Part shown: positions 1 to 10,664 of the stretch, in pieces
How positions within the stretch are numbered: the first letter of the stretch is position 1
Layout: each line of letters starts with the position of its first letter
Source of the DNA: Zunongwangia profunda SM-A87
Lineage (GTDB): Bacteria > Bacteroidota > Bacteroidia > Flavobacteriales > Flavobacteriaceae
NCBI RefSeq assembly: GCF_000023465.1
Contig: NC_014041.1
Location: forward strand, 124,001-188,000
Reading direction: 5' to 3'
DNA length: 64,000 nucleotides
The notes under the pieces: model-generated
What the model saw: only the letters and a program-made list of their open reading frames with translations
Database searches by the model: none
What the model was told of the DNA's origin: nothing
Program-made: the position numbers and the translations under genes

Positions 1-1
1 A

Positions 2-1702
2 AAAGAAAGCCTGTTGAAGAAACAGGAACAGGATTTAATCCGCGGATTTTCCTGGGCTAATGATGAGCGTATTCTATATCTTCAGGATAAAGGTGGAGAT
101 GAAAATTACCATGTTTACGGAGTAGATATTAATGGCGCAAATGATAAAGAGCTCACTCCTTTTGAAGGTGTGCGTGTGAATATTATAGAATCGCTAAAAG
201 AAGATAAGGAACATATAATTATCCAAATGAATAAGGATAATCCACAGCAGGAAGAGCCTTATCGACTTAATATCAACTCAGGAGAGATTACCAAATTATA
301 TACAGTTAAAGAAGGCGAACCGCCGGTGGCGGGTTATGATTTTGATCGCGAAGGAAATTTAAGAGCGATAAGCAGAATTGTAGATGGTGTAAATACTGAA
401 CTCCTATATAAAATCGATGGAGAATTTAAATTGGTAAAGTTGACCGAATTTGGAGATGAATTTGGTATTTCTTCTTTCAATCCGGGGAGTGCTAATCCAG
501 ATGATGCCTATGTGATATCTAATCTTGAAGGAGATAAGATAGAAATTCAGCTTTACGATTTAAAGAAAAATAAGAAGATAAACACAGTTTTTAGTAATGA
601 TACCTATGATGTATCGGGTATGGCGCTTTCTAAAAAGCGTAACTATGAGATCGATTATTTTTCTTATACCGGTGAGAAAACACAAATTATTCCTGTTAGC
701 GATACTTATAAAAAAATCTATAATAGGTTAAAGCAGGAATTTGGAGATAAACAGTTTTTTACCGTAGGTAGAACAGATGACGAATCCAAATATATGATTG
801 CGGTAACCAGCGATAAAATTGTAGGAGAGTACTACCTATATGATGTAGAAGCTGATGAGGTAAGTTTACTCTATAAATTATTACCGCATCTAAAAGAAGA
901 AGATATGGCGAGTATGAAGCCTATCACTTTTAAAAGTCGGGATGGATTAACGCTACACGGTTATATTACTTTGCCGCATAACTATCAGGAAGGAATGCAA
1001 GTGCCATTAGTGGTAAATCCTCATGGCGGGCCACAGGGAATCCGTGATAGCTGGGGCTTTAATCCAGAAGCGCAATTATTCGCCAGCCGTGGCTATGCAA
1101 CCTTACATGTAAACTTTAGAATTTCTGGAGGCTATGGAAAAGAATTTTTAAAGGCAGGCTTTGGAGAAATTGGTCGTAAAGCAATGGACGATGTGGAAGA
1201 TGGCGTAGATTATGTAATCGAACAAGGTTGGGTAGATAAAGATCGCATAGCGATATATGGCGGCAGTCATGGTGGTTATGCCGTATTACGCGGAATGACA
1301 AAAACACCGGAGAAATATGCCTGCGGAGTAGATTATGTAGGTGTGAGTAACCTAAATACTTTTATGGAAACTATCCCGCCATACTGGGAAAAGTATCGGG
1401 AGTTATTATATAAGATATGGTATAATCCGGGTATTCCGGAAGAGAAAAAGATTATGGACGAGATTTCGCCCGCCTTACATGTCGATGAAATCAAAAATCC
1501 GTTGTTTGTGGTTCAGGGGGCTAATGATCCTAGAGTGAATATTAACGAAGCCGATCAAATCGTAGAGACCCTTAGATCTAAAGGAGTAGAAGTGCCTTAT
1601 ATGGTGAAATACGATGAGGGTCACGGTTTTGCTAAAGAAGAAAATCGATTAGATCTTTATAAAGCGATGATGGGTTTTTTTGCGGAACACTTGAAGAATT
1701 AG
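2..1702 (+). CDS. S9 family (prolyl oligopeptidase-type) serine peptidase, 5' end outside window
   Basis: The open frame runs back to the window edge, so the true start lies upstream; the TTG at 14 is probably not a start. About 566 residues are visible. The N-terminal part looks like beta-propeller repeats (ISNLEGDKIEIQLYDL-type blades). The C-terminal part is an alpha/beta hydrolase with an HGGP oxyanion motif, nucleophile Ser422 in GGSHGGYA, Asp509 in GANDPRVN and His541 in DEGHGF (visible numbering). This is the dipeptidyl/acylaminoacyl-peptidase layout of family S9. Substrate is not readable. No signal peptide can be judged because the start is missing. Confidence 0.9.
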   Translation, partial: KESLLKKQEQDLIRGFSWANDERILYLQDKGGDENYHVYGVDINGANDKELTPFEGVRVNIIESLKEDKEHIIIQMNKDNPQQEEPYRLNINSGEITKLYTVKEGEPPVAGYDFDREGNLRAISRIVDGVNTELLYKIDGEFKLVKLTEFGDEFGISSFNPGSANPDDAYVISNLEGDKIEIQLYDLKKNKKINTVFSNDTYDVSGMALSKKRNYEIDYFSYTGEKTQIIPVSDTYKKIYNRLKQEFGDKQFFTVGRTDDESKYMIAVTSDKIVGEYYLYDVEADEVSLLYKLLPHLKEEDMASMKPITFKSRDGLTLHGYITLPHNYQEGMQVPLVVNPHGGPQGIRDSWGFNPEAQLFASRGYATLHVNFRISGGYGKEFLKAGFGEIGRKAMDDVEDGVDYVIEQGWVDKDRIAIYGGSHGGYAVLRGMTKTPEKYACGVDYVGVSNLNTFMETIPPYWEKYRELLYKIWYNPGIPEEKKIMDEISPALHVDEIKNPLFVVQGANDPRVNINEADQIVETLRSKGVEVPYMVKYDEGHGFAKEENRLDLYKAMMGFFAEHLKN

Positions 1703-2199
1703 AATTGATCAATTTGATAATTTGCTAATTTGAAGATGTGGCGATGGGGATTAAGAATTTAGATCGCTGCGCTGCTAGAATATAGGTCAGATAAAAGAGA
1801 TTTCGCAAATCAAGAGCCAGGAAGCTATTTTAAAAATTTTGAATTTTAAATGCTGAATGTTGAATTTTTTTTAAGCTGACTGTTTAGAGTTTTGTACAGG
1901 TTATTGTTAATGGTCAATGTAGATTGACTGCTATCATCCTGGGCACTTCGATACGATTTTTGAAATCACTCAGTTACCTAAATGCTAATGAGGGCCGAGT
2001 GATTTTTTCAAAAGCAAGATTAATTGAATCTATGATTTGAAGTGCTTTATACGGTGATAATCTAGAATATAGAGAAGAGAAAATAGACGAGATATTCAAG
2101 AATCAAGAGCCAGGAAGCAGGACAAGAAGTTGAATTTTAAATGTTGAATTTTGAATTATTCTGAAAGCTGATGCCTTTTTCCGTTTACTGTAAAATAAT
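1703..2199. repeat. Gene-free stretch with dispersed intergenic repeat fragments
   Basis: No coding frame is credible here. It holds AT-rich fragments that recur elsewhere in the window: a (CAA)TTTGAT/GATGTGG block near 1708-1750 (also 11918-12400 and, inverted, 50885-51095), an AGAATATAG...CAAGAGCCAGGAAGC block at about 1776-1835 and again at 2065-2125 (also 49835-49870 and inverted at 58660-58740), and a TTGAATTTTAAATGTTGAA-like block at 1840-1870 and 2131-2160. Function is unknown. Confidence 0.6.
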
Positions 2200-2856
2200 T
2201 CAAGCTTCCCCATTCCATTCTGCGTAAAACTGATCTAAAAAGCTTTCCATATATTGATGGCGTTTTTGTGCAATTTCAGTACCAGTTTTGGTGTTCATTC
2301 GATCTTTAAGCAATAACAACTTTTCGTAGAAATGATTGATCGTTGGAGTATTAGAGGCTTTATATTCTTCTTTTGTCATATTTAATTTTGGCGCTATTTC
2401 AGGGTCATAAAGCGGTCTTCCCTTAAAGCCACCATAATTAAAGGTTCTTGCGATCCCGATGGCACCAAGGGCATCTAAACGATCGGCATCCTGAACGATA
2501 TCTAATTCGGTCGAATGAAATTGTTGCTCTACATTTCCGCCTTTAAAAGAGATATTCTGAATAATTTTTACCACATGCTCGATAACATCTGCATTTACCT
2601 GCTGAGATTGTAGAAATTCGGTAGCTACTTTTGGCCCAACCGTCTCATCTCCATTATGAAATTTAGAATCGGCAATATCATGAAGTAATGCGCCAAGCTG
2701 AATGATAAAATCATTGGCCTCTTCTGTCTTAGCGATAAGTTTAGCATTATTTAAAACACGTTCTATATGAAACCAGTCATGCCCACCTTCAGCGTTTTTA
2801 AGTGTATCTTTTACAAACTGAATGGTGTTTTCAATAATCAAATCTTTGTTAGTCAT
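2200..2856 (-). CDS. HD-domain metal-dependent phosphohydrolase
   Basis: 218 residues. HD-superfamily ligands are visible: His26/His30 in GHDWFHIERV, His59-Asp60 in ALLHDIAD and Asp123/Asp125 in VQDADRLDALGAIG. The last motif is typical of the YedJ/predicted HD hydrolase group, which acts on nucleotides or other phosphoesters; the substrate is unknown. It starts 3 nt after the stop of the acyltransferase gene upstream, so the two are probably co-transcribed. No signal peptide; cytoplasmic. Confidence 0.85.
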   Translation of the reverse strand: MTNKDLIIENTIQFVKDTLKNAEGGHDWFHIERVLNNAKLIAKTEEANDFIIQLGALLHDIADSKFHNGDETVGPKVATEFLQSQQVNADVIEHVVKIIQNISFKGGNVEQQFHSTELDIVQDADRLDALGAIGIARTFNYGGFKGRPLYDPEIAPKLNMTKEEYKASNTPTINHFYEKLLLLKDRMNTKTGTEIAQKRHQYMESFLDQFYAEWNGEA

Positions 2857-2859
2857 AGT

Positions 2860-3591
2860 TTATCGAATATCAGCAATTATTGTACGCTCTACCAGGGCTA
2901 CCAGGCTTTCCGGATCGGTAGAATCGATTTCAATAGGTTTATGAACTTTCATTCGTAATTTTACCCCTATTGTTAAAGGGAAACTTCCATCCTTTAAAAG
3001 TTGCCAGCAGTTATTAATGGTTATTGGTACCACCAGCGCATGTGGCATCTGCTTAAAAAGCATCTGCATTCCACTGGCCGCAAATTTTTTAGGTTGGCCA
3101 TCTCGACTTCTTGTACCCTCAGGAAAGATTACGGCAGAGCGATTGGTCTCTTTTAAATATTTGGCAAATTTTGCCATTTTTAATAAACTTTCTCTACGGT
3201 TTTTACGATCGATTAAAACCGATCCACCATGTCTTAAATTAAAAGAAATACTGGGAATCCCTTTGCCCAGTTCTTTTTTACTAACAAATTTGGGATGGTG
3301 TTTTCTTAAATACCAGATAATGGGTGGGATATCGTAAACGCCCTGATGGTTAGCAACAAATATACATGGACGCTCTACCGGGATATTATGTTTGTTTTCA
3401 ACCACAAATCGTGTTCCTAATATGTTAAGGCAGCGCAGCAAGAAAAAATTAAAAATATCTACACTTTTTTTATGTGCAGAATAACCTCCCAATTTTAATG
3501 ATATCCATTGGACTGGATGAAATATTAGTAAGGTAAGAAAGAAAAAAAAGTAAAAAATTACCGTTAATGGATATGATAGTATTTTCTTCAT
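2860..3591 (-). CDS. plsC: 1-acyl-sn-glycerol-3-phosphate acyltransferase
   Basis: 243 residues with an N-terminal hydrophobic anchor (residues 9-24). The PlsC-family HX4D catalytic motif is NHQGVYD (His82-Asp87) and the substrate-binding motif FPEGTRS lies at 156-162. The family transfers an acyl group to lysophosphatidate, forming phosphatidate at the inner membrane; other lysophospholipid acyltransferases share these motifs, so specificity is inferred. First gene of a pair with the HD hydrolase downstream. Confidence 0.88.
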   Translation of the reverse strand: MKKILSYPLTVIFYFFFFLTLLIFHPVQWISLKLGGYSAHKKSVDIFNFFLLRCLNILGTRFVVENKHNIPVERPCIFVANHQGVYDIPPIIWYLRKHHPKFVSKKELGKGIPSISFNLRHGGSVLIDRKNRRESLLKMAKFAKYLKETNRSAVIFPEGTRSRDGQPKKFAASGMQMLFKQMPHALVVPITINNCWQLLKDGSFPLTIGVKLRMKVHKPIEIDSTDPESLVALVERTIIADIR

Positions 3592-3696
3592 TATGCAGTT
3601 TAAAACTACAAAAATAAGTTTTTAAAGGAAATAGCCACAGATTTCTTATACGATCATTCCATGTCATTCTGGACAATATGGGAAAACAATGGTGAT

Positions 3697-3727
3697 AAAA
3701 AAACCGACAAGCAATTTGTCGGTTTTT
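3697..3727 (-). terminator. Rho-independent terminator after the bacilliredoxin gene
   Basis: Inverted repeat AAACCGACAA / TTTGTCGGTTT with a short loop. A T-run follows on either strand. It lies 24 nt beyond the stop of the minus-strand gene at 3751-4161 and could act in both directions. Confidence 0.8.
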
Positions 3728-3750
3728 GATATTTTAAATGTGAATGCTGC

Positions 3751-4161
3751 TTAGCAGAATTCGTCGTAAGCACCGGTAAGGTTCTCTGCAATCATTTCAG
3801 CAGGACGTCCTTCAATATGGTGGCGCTCTAACATGTGTACCAGCTCACCATCTTTAAATAAGGCCATAGAAGGCGACGAAGGAGGGAACGGTACCATAAA
3901 ACCACGAGCAACATCAGTAGCTTCACGATCTACACCGGCAAAAACGGTATATAAGTTATCTGGAGTTTTTGCATTTTGTAAAGACATTCTGGCACCAGGA
4001 CGAGCATTTGCTGCAGCACATCCGCAAACCGAATTTACTACAACTAACGTAGTTCCTTCTTTTTTCATTGCCGCTTCTACATCTTCTACGGTATGTAATT
4101 CTTCAAAACCTATGCTAGTAAGATCTTCTCGCATTGGCTTTACTAAATCTGCTGGATACAT
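3751..4161 (-). CDS. BrxA/BrxB (YphP/YqiW) family bacilliredoxin
   Basis: 136 residues. The family-specific CGC redox site is in NSVCGCAAANARPG (Cys46, Cys48). Length and the FPPSSPSMALFKDGELVHML core match the thioredoxin-fold BrxA/BrxB family. In low-G+C Gram-positives these proteins remove bacillithiol from mixed disulfides; in Bacteroidota the thiol partner is less clear, so the exact role is inferred. The last residue is an extra cysteine. A TATCTTTG element lies 35 nt upstream and a terminator follows, so it is probably monocistronic. Confidence 0.9.
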   Translation of the reverse strand: MYPADLVKPMREDLTSIGFEELHTVEDVEAAMKKEGTTLVVVNSVCGCAAANARPGARMSLQNAKTPDNLYTVFAGVDREATDVARGFMVPFPPSSPSMALFKDGELVHMLERHHIEGRPAEMIAENLTGAYDEFC

Positions 4162-4195
4162 ATATTGTAATTTATTATTAGACTTTATTAGTTTA

Positions 4196-4203
4196 CAAAG
4201 ATA
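4196..4203 (-). promoter_or_regulatory. Candidate Bacteroidota -7 promoter element for the bacilliredoxin gene
   Basis: Reads TATCTTTG on the minus strand, matching TAnnTTTG, 35 nt before the start codon. No TTG is obvious at -33. Confidence 0.45.
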
Positions 4204-4312
4204 TTAAATTAAGTTCAGCTTCATGAAAGTCAGCCGTTAAACCTAATTTCTTATAAAGTTGTCGTGCGTAAATCGCTGCCCTTACAATAAAAGCGGTTAG
4301 TTTTGTAAATGT

Positions 4313-4320
4313 TATCTTTG
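4313..4320 (+). promoter_or_regulatory. Candidate Bacteroidota -7 promoter element for the TerB/J-domain gene
   Basis: TATCTTTG, matching TAnnTTTG, 17 nt before the ATG at 4338. This would give a very short leader. No clear -33 TTG. Confidence 0.4.
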
Positions 4321-4337
4321 CTAAAAAATTTCGATCT

Positions 4338-5078
4338 ATGATAAAGTGGCTTTTAGCTGTTTTAGGTTTTATGTACATGCGATATCCCGGGGCCATTATT
4401 GGTTTTATCATTGGGACACTTTTAGATAATTGGAATCGCAGCAGTGGTGGCTTTTTACAGTCGATGATGGCAGGGAAGCAGGCGTCGTCGGTAAGTCCGG
4501 GTGATTTTGAACTCAATTTATTGTCACTTTGCGCCCTGGTTATTAAAGCAGATGGTAAAGTTTCGCAAACCGAACTGGATTATGTGCGTTCCTATTTTGT
4601 TCGTGCTTACGGGAAAGAACGGGCCAATGCTACGTTTAGAACTTTTAATGATGTCATAAAAAACCGCGAATTATCGGCCTCCCGAATTTCACAATATTTG
4701 GCCAGCCGTACTCAGTATCCCACCCGATTGCAAATTACGCACTTTTTATTTGGGATTGCCCAGGCCGATGGCTCGGTAAGTACCTCAGAGGCTAATATGA
4801 TCCAGCAAATCGCCAGTTATCTTAAGATTGGTGCTAAGGATTTTGAAAGTATTAAGGCCATGTTTCTTAAGCAAACGCCAGAGAGTGCTTATAAAATACT
4901 GGAGATTGATAAATCAGCCTCAGATGCCGATGTGAAAAAAGCCTATCGTAAAATGGTAAAGAAATACCACCCCGATAAGTTAGAACACATGGATGAGGCT
5001 TATAAAAAAGGGGCTCGTGAGAAATTTGATAAAGTACAGGAAGCCTACGAAACCATCCAGAAAGAACGTGGCTTCTAA
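4338..5078 (+). CDS. DjlA-like protein: membrane segment, TerB domain and C-terminal J domain
   Basis: 246 residues. An N-terminal hydrophobic segment (about 3-28, with glycines) could anchor it in the inner membrane. A TerB-like helical domain spans about 55-165, with repeated ADGxVSxxE elements (KADGKVSQTE, QADGSVSTSE). A J domain (about 183-246) carries the HPD motif at 211-213 that stimulates DnaK. This is the DjlA order of domains. The client is unknown. Confidence 0.88.
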   Translation: MIKWLLAVLGFMYMRYPGAIIGFIIGTLLDNWNRSSGGFLQSMMAGKQASSVSPGDFELNLLSLCALVIKADGKVSQTELDYVRSYFVRAYGKERANATFRTFNDVIKNRELSASRISQYLASRTQYPTRLQITHFLFGIAQADGSVSTSEANMIQQIASYLKIGAKDFESIKAMFLKQTPESAYKILEIDKSASDADVKKAYRKMVKKYHPDKLEHMDEAYKKGAREKFDKVQEAYETIQKERGF

Positions 5079-5269
5079 GGCTCATCGAGCCATTTTTAAT
5101 TGATGTAGTAAATGTTGGTTAATAGACGTTGCCTGCGCCGGGCTTTACGCTACAATCTTATGCTCGTTCCTCACAAAAGGATTTTCACTGCAATCCCTAA
5201 CGCAAATTATTTTTGGATGGTTACGCAACTATTTAGTTGTTTAGGTATCTATTTATAAAACAGGGATTT

Positions 5270-5782
5270 ATGAGAGCTACTTTACGATTTTTATTTTTAC
5301 TGGTGTTTTTGGTAGGTTGTGCAGGTGATGATGAGGAGGAAATTGAATGTTCTTTGGAAAAAAATGCGCTTTTAGACTCTTATTATTCTCCACAATTTTT
5401 AATAAGACTGGTAGATGCTTCGGGGGAAAATCTTCTTGAAAACGGAAGTATTGATCCAGAGATTATTACGATACAATCAGCTTCGGGGAATTCTGATTTT
5501 GTTTATATACCCGAAATTGAAAATACAGCAACTAATACTATAGCTAGTGAAATTCAATATTCTTTGGGAGTATTTATGGCAGGCGGTAAGGAAACTTATA
5601 AATATCAAATAAGTGTAGAGGGATTTGAAACGACCGATTTGGTGATTCGGGCAGAACAAATTGAAGAACCTTGTTATTCTTATATTATTCCGATAAGTGC
5701 ATCGATAAATGGGGAAGTTCTAGCGCAGATAGAGGTTTCTGAAACTGAGCTGCTTGTTATTCTGCCTTTAGTAGCGCAATAA
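5270..5782 (+). CDS. Putative lipoprotein of unknown function
   Basis: 170 residues from the ATG at 5270; a longer frame from 5237 would put extra residues before the signal peptide. The N-terminus is a lipoprotein signal with lipobox LVGC (Cys17), followed by an acidic GDDEEEIEC stretch. The rest looks beta-rich and has one more cysteine pair candidate. No family recognised. It ends 15 nt from the convergent thioredoxin-like gene. Confidence 0.7.
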   Translation: MRATLRFLFLLVFLVGCAGDDEEEIECSLEKNALLDSYYSPQFLIRLVDASGENLLENGSIDPEIITIQSASGNSDFVYIPEIENTATNTIASEIQYSLGVFMAGGKETYKYQISVEGFETTDLVIRAEQIEEPCYSYIIPISASINGEVLAQIEVSETELLVILPLVAQ

Positions 5783-5797
5783 TGATATGCACTTAGC

Positions 5798-6289
5798 TTA
5801 GTGGATGCTTATCAACTCCATCATTTTTTTAGTCGTTAAATATTCAAATTCGCGGTTTTTAACCCTAAATTTTTCGTCTAAAATTAGGATCACTGGTAAG
5901 CTAAATTCAAAGTTTTCTCGACTAGCTAATAGAAGTGGAATCTGATGAATGCCATTTCGCATGCTTTCGGCTTGTTGATTATAGAATTTCTGGCCCTCAA
6001 AATTAATTGTATCAGTACTTTCGGCATTCATTTTAACCGCGTAGAAATCAGAGTTTAATTTTTCAATAATTTCAGCATTTTTAAATGCATTTTGCTCCAT
6101 CTTTTTGCAGTACACACACCAATCGGCGTAGAAATAGATAAAAGTTTTTTTCGGTTTTCTGGCTAAAGAATCTTCTAATTGCTCAAAATTCAACCAGTTT
6201 ATAGTATTGACTTTCTGGCTATAGCTGAGTATGGGCAAGGCTAAGAAAAGGATGAATATTTGAAGATTTTTAATCATTTTTTTAGCCAT
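5798..6289 (-). CDS. Secreted thioredoxin-family protein
   Basis: 163 residues; the start may be the Met at residue 5. A signal peptide ends near ILSYSQ. The thioredoxin-like redox site is ADWCVYCKKM (Cys58, Cys61), followed by a cis-Pro-like LPVILILDE stretch. This is the thioredoxin_7/DUF255-like group that usually acts as a periplasmic thiol-disulfide reductase; the partner is unknown. Next gene upstream is lpxH, 26 nt away on the same strand. Confidence 0.82.
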   Translation of the reverse strand: MAKKMIKNLQIFILFLALPILSYSQKVNTINWLNFEQLEDSLARKPKKTFIYFYADWCVYCKKMEQNAFKNAEIIEKLNSDFYAVKMNAESTDTINFEGQKFYNQQAESMRNGIHQIPLLLASRENFEFSLPVILILDEKFRVKNREFEYLTTKKMMELISIH

Positions 6290-6315
6290 TACTATTTACT
6301 GTAAACTGTAACTTT

Positions 6316-7077
6316 CTATTTATCCTTCAGCTTTTTTAACTGCAAATCATTTCCGTCGAATTCGGCATAGGTATAATGTGTAATCCAGTCGCCGGTATTG
6401 ATATATTTAGAATCTTCTTTCAGCTTAATTTCCATAGGTAAATGGCGGTGACCAAAAAGAAAATAATCATAATGTTTAGTTTCCAGTTTACGCCTACAAT
6501 ACTGGATTAACCATTCGTTATCTTCACCTAAGAATTCAGCATCTTCATCTCCTGAGATGAGCTTATTTTTTACTGAAAAATATTGGGCTAACGGAATGCC
6601 AATATCAGGATGCAGCCAACGATACAACCATTTTGCAAAGGGATTGGTAAATACCTTTTTCATCCGCTTATAGCCATAATCTCCCGGACCAAGTCCGTCC
6701 CCATGACCTATTAAAAAATTCTTTCCGTTAAATTCAAATTCCTGTGCTTTGCGATAGGTGGGGATATTTAGTTCTTCTTCAAAATAATTTTCCATCCATA
6801 GGTCGTGATTTCCGATGAAAAAATAGATGGGAATACCACTGTCTTTTAGTTCGGCCAGTTTTCCTAAAACTCTAACAAAGCCTTTAGGCACAGCATGTTT
6901 ATATTCAAACCAAAAATCAAAAAGATCACCTAGCAAAAAAATAGCAGCGGCATCTTCTTTAATTTCATCCAACCATTTAACGAATATCGCCTCTCTGGGT
7001 TTACTGGCTTCTTTGGTGGGAGCACCTAAGTGATTATCACTACTAAAATATACTTTTTTTCCTTCGGGAATGATCAT
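6316..7077 (-). CDS. lpxH: UDP-2,3-diacylglucosamine diphosphatase (LpxH-type)
   Basis: 253 residues. Calcineurin-like metallophosphoesterase motifs appear in order: SDNHLG (Asp14, His16), GDLFDFW (Asp51), GNHD (90-92), GHGDG and GHRH. The LpxH family hydrolyses UDP-2,3-diacylglucosamine to lipid X at the inner face of the membrane in lipid A synthesis. Length fits Bacteroidota LpxH. A TAACTTTG element is present upstream. Confidence 0.9.
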   Translation of the reverse strand: MIIPEGKKVYFSSDNHLGAPTKEASKPREAIFVKWLDEIKEDAAAIFLLGDLFDFWFEYKHAVPKGFVRVLGKLAELKDSGIPIYFFIGNHDLWMENYFEEELNIPTYRKAQEFEFNGKNFLIGHGDGLGPGDYGYKRMKKVFTNPFAKWLYRWLHPDIGIPLAQYFSVKNKLISGDEDAEFLGEDNEWLIQYCRRKLETKHYDYFLFGHRHLPMEIKLKEDSKYINTGDWITHYTYAEFDGNDLQLKKLKDK

Positions 7078-7097
7078 TGCTCGTTACTTAACTTTTA

Positions 7098-7105
7098 CAA
7101 AGTTA
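7098..7105 (-). promoter_or_regulatory. Candidate -7 promoter element for lpxH
   Basis: Reads TAACTTTG on the minus strand, a match to TAnnTTTG, about 20 nt before the lpxH start codon. Confidence 0.4.
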
Positions 7106-7126
7106 ACAGAAACTTGTAAAGCACGA

Positions 7127-7504
7127 TTAGTTTCTGTTTTCAGAATACGCTATTAATTTCTGGAGGTCTTTTATCGAACCACCGTTAGTTACTTTAAAAC
7201 CGTTTTCTTTTAAAATTTTGCTGGCTTTTACACTGCGTATTCCATGTGCGCAATAGGTGATATAATTAAGCTCTTTATTTAACTTTTTAAGGCTGTCTGA
7301 ATTGATAATGCCCAGCGGAAAATTAATGGCATTTTTTATATGTCCCTGTTTAAATTCCCTTGGAGTGCGAACATCTAAAATTTGAAACTGACTAATATTC
7401 TTTCCTTTCAGCGATTGGTCTCTTTTTCTGTTGTTATAGTTTTTCAGCACAAAATAGGAGCCCAACAGTATTACGATGACAATGGCAGGAATAATCGGAT
7501 TCAT
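7127..7504 (-). CDS. Membrane-anchored rhodanese-like domain protein
   Basis: 125 residues. One N-terminal transmembrane helix (about 4-20) is followed by a single rhodanese domain with DVRTPREFKQGHI and the active-site loop YCAHGIRS (Cys85). Single-domain rhodaneses move sulfane sulfur or act as redox or phosphatase-like modules; the partner is unknown. It lies between queD and lpxH on the same strand. Confidence 0.85.
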   Translation of the reverse strand: MNPIIPAIVIVILLGSYFVLKNYNNRKRDQSLKGKNISQFQILDVRTPREFKQGHIKNAINFPLGIINSDSLKKLNKELNYITYCAHGIRSVKASKILKENGFKVTNGGSIKDLQKLIAYSENRN

Positions 7505-7552
7505 TTTTTAGTTTAATCAGTAAGATATCAAAAGTCTCGAAAATCAAGATTT

Positions 7553-8002
7553 CTAATTATCAATTGCATACCACTCTGCAAAGCTGCTTTCGGTTTCCTG
7601 AAGTTTTAAAGAATGTAGTTGAATATGATCCGGTAAATGTTTCTTTATTTTTTCAGCAAAATCAATTACCATATTCTCACTGGTGGGTTGATAGTCTACT
7701 AAAATTACATGATGACCACGGTTTTTTAATTCTTTGGCAAGCTCGATATGTGGGGTGTTTTGATTAAAAACTGTAGCATGATCAAATTGGTCTACAATTT
7801 CAGATTTCACGATCTTTTTTAGATCACCAAAATCGATTACCATTCCGTATTTTACATTTTCAGTATCTGTGATTGGCTCTCCAATAACAGTTACGCTAAG
7901 TTTATAACTGTGGCCGTGAACATTGCGGCACTTGCCATCATAGCCGTAAAGCGCGTGTCCTGTTTCAAAAGAAAATTGTTTGGTAATCCTGATTTTTGCC
8001 AT
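7553..8002 (-). CDS. queD: 6-carboxytetrahydropterin synthase / 6-pyruvoyltetrahydropterin synthase family
   Basis: 149 residues. Zinc ligands His16 (TGHAL), His29 and His31 (VHGHSY), the catalytic Cys25 in GKCRNVHGH, and the TSENM and QETESS motifs are present. In the QueD branch it converts 7,8-dihydroneopterin triphosphate to carboxytetrahydropterin for queuosine synthesis. No other queuosine gene is in the window, so a pterin role cannot be excluded. Confidence 0.85.
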   Translation of the reverse strand: MAKIRITKQFSFETGHALYGYDGKCRNVHGHSYKLSVTVIGEPITDTENVKYGMVIDFGDLKKIVKSEIVDQFDHATVFNQNTPHIELAKELKNRGHHVILVDYQPTSENMVIDFAEKIKKHLPDHIQLHSLKLQETESSFAEWYAIDN

Positions 8003-8174
8003 ACCGAAATTTTAAGTCTGCCTTGTGTAATTATTTTCCCTGTAAAATTTAAGCTGAAATTATATAAGATCGACTCTGGATTTTTCAGGGAATATTTAAA
8101 AGCAAAGGTATTAAAAGTGTATCCAATTTTGAAGATTATAGCTTCAGCATTTTTTTATCCCGGAAAATTTGAGT

Positions 8175-8182
8175 TAACTTTG
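8175..8182 (+). promoter_or_regulatory. Candidate -7 promoter element for the thiamine operon
   Basis: TAACTTTG, matching TAnnTTTG, ends about 10 nt before the first conserved riboswitch strand, which is where transcription would need to begin. Confidence 0.5.
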
Positions 8183-8189
8183 AAGATGT

Positions 8190-8275
8190 AAACTTTAGGG
8201 GTGCCAATTAAATTTGGCTGAGATAACACCCTTTGAACCTGATCCAGATTAGCATCTGCGAAGGAAAAAGCACGA
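8190..8275 (+). ncRNA. TPP riboswitch (THI element)
   Basis: The conserved THI-box strands are present in order: GGGGTGCC (8198-8205), GGCTGAGATAACACCC, TTTGAACCTGATCC and GCGAAGGAAAAAGC. The spacing fits a compact aptamer. It sits 195 nt before thiS, so it should control the whole thi operon through thiamine pyrophosphate binding. The expression platform is not obvious: two hairpins follow (8331-8360 and 8392-8406), neither with a U-run. Confidence 0.95.
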
Positions 8276-8330
8276 AAATTTTGAATCGAATATGGCCAAT
8301 ATCAGGCTGAAATCTTTTTGATTTGTTTAA

Positions 8331-8406
8331 AAACCAGACTTACTATTTATAATCTGGTTTAAGAGTAAAAATTAAATTTCGGTTCATAGCTCGTGGATTT
8401 ACCACG
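8331..8406 (+). promoter_or_regulatory. Two hairpins between the TPP aptamer and thiS
   Basis: Hairpin 1 is AAACCAGA (8331-8338) with TCTGGTTT (8353-8360) around a 14-nt loop. Hairpin 2 is CGTGG (8392-8396) with CCACG (8402-8406) around a 5-nt loop. They may form part of the switch's expression platform, but no alternative pairing with the aptamer was demonstrated. Confidence 0.35.
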
Positions 8407-8469
8407 AAATTACTCACTTTTCTTCAGGGACAATTCCCCTTGGTTTACAGCTATTAAAAATCTAAGGAT

Positions 8470-8673
8470 ATGATAACTGTAAACGTAAACAACCAAAATC
8501 ATTCTTTTAAAGAACCGGTAAAGCTTGATGAACTGCTGGAGCAGCTGAATATTCAGCCTTTAGGAATTGCCATCGCTATTAACAACGAGATTATTTCTAA
8601 ACCCCAATGGGAGCATACCCTGTTGGAAGAAGGGAATAACGTACTGGTGATTCGTGCTACGCAGGGTGGTTGA
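8470..8673 (+). CDS. thiS: Sulfur carrier protein ThiS
   Basis: 67 residues, ending in the diagnostic C-terminal Gly-Gly (ATQGG). The family carries the thiocarboxylate that supplies sulfur to the thiazole synthase ThiG. The N-terminal MITVNVNNQ strand and the LLEQL helix match the ubiquitin fold. First gene behind the TPP riboswitch. The adenylating enzyme ThiF is not encoded in the operon. Confidence 0.95.
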   Translation: MITVNVNNQNHSFKEPVKLDELLEQLNIQPLGIAIAINNEIISKPQWEHTLLEEGNNVLVIRATQGG

Positions 8674-10581
<1,908 letters not shown>

Positions 10582-10664
10582 AGGTGTAAGTTTTTAAAGT
10601 TTGAAAGTTAGAAAGGTGAAAGTGTGAAGTTTGCGAGCTTCAAGTAATAACAAAGCTTAAAATT

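Noticed and set aside
1116..1307. 63-residue minus-strand frame in the S9 peptidase
   Set aside because: Antisense shadow of the catalytic domain.
3833..4207. 124-residue plus-strand frame opposite the bacilliredoxin gene
   Set aside because: Antisense shadow; the minus-strand product has a clear family and active site.
4193..4516. 107-residue minus-strand frame over the start of the TerB/J-domain gene
   Set aside because: Shadow of a well-supported plus-strand gene; no recognisable features.
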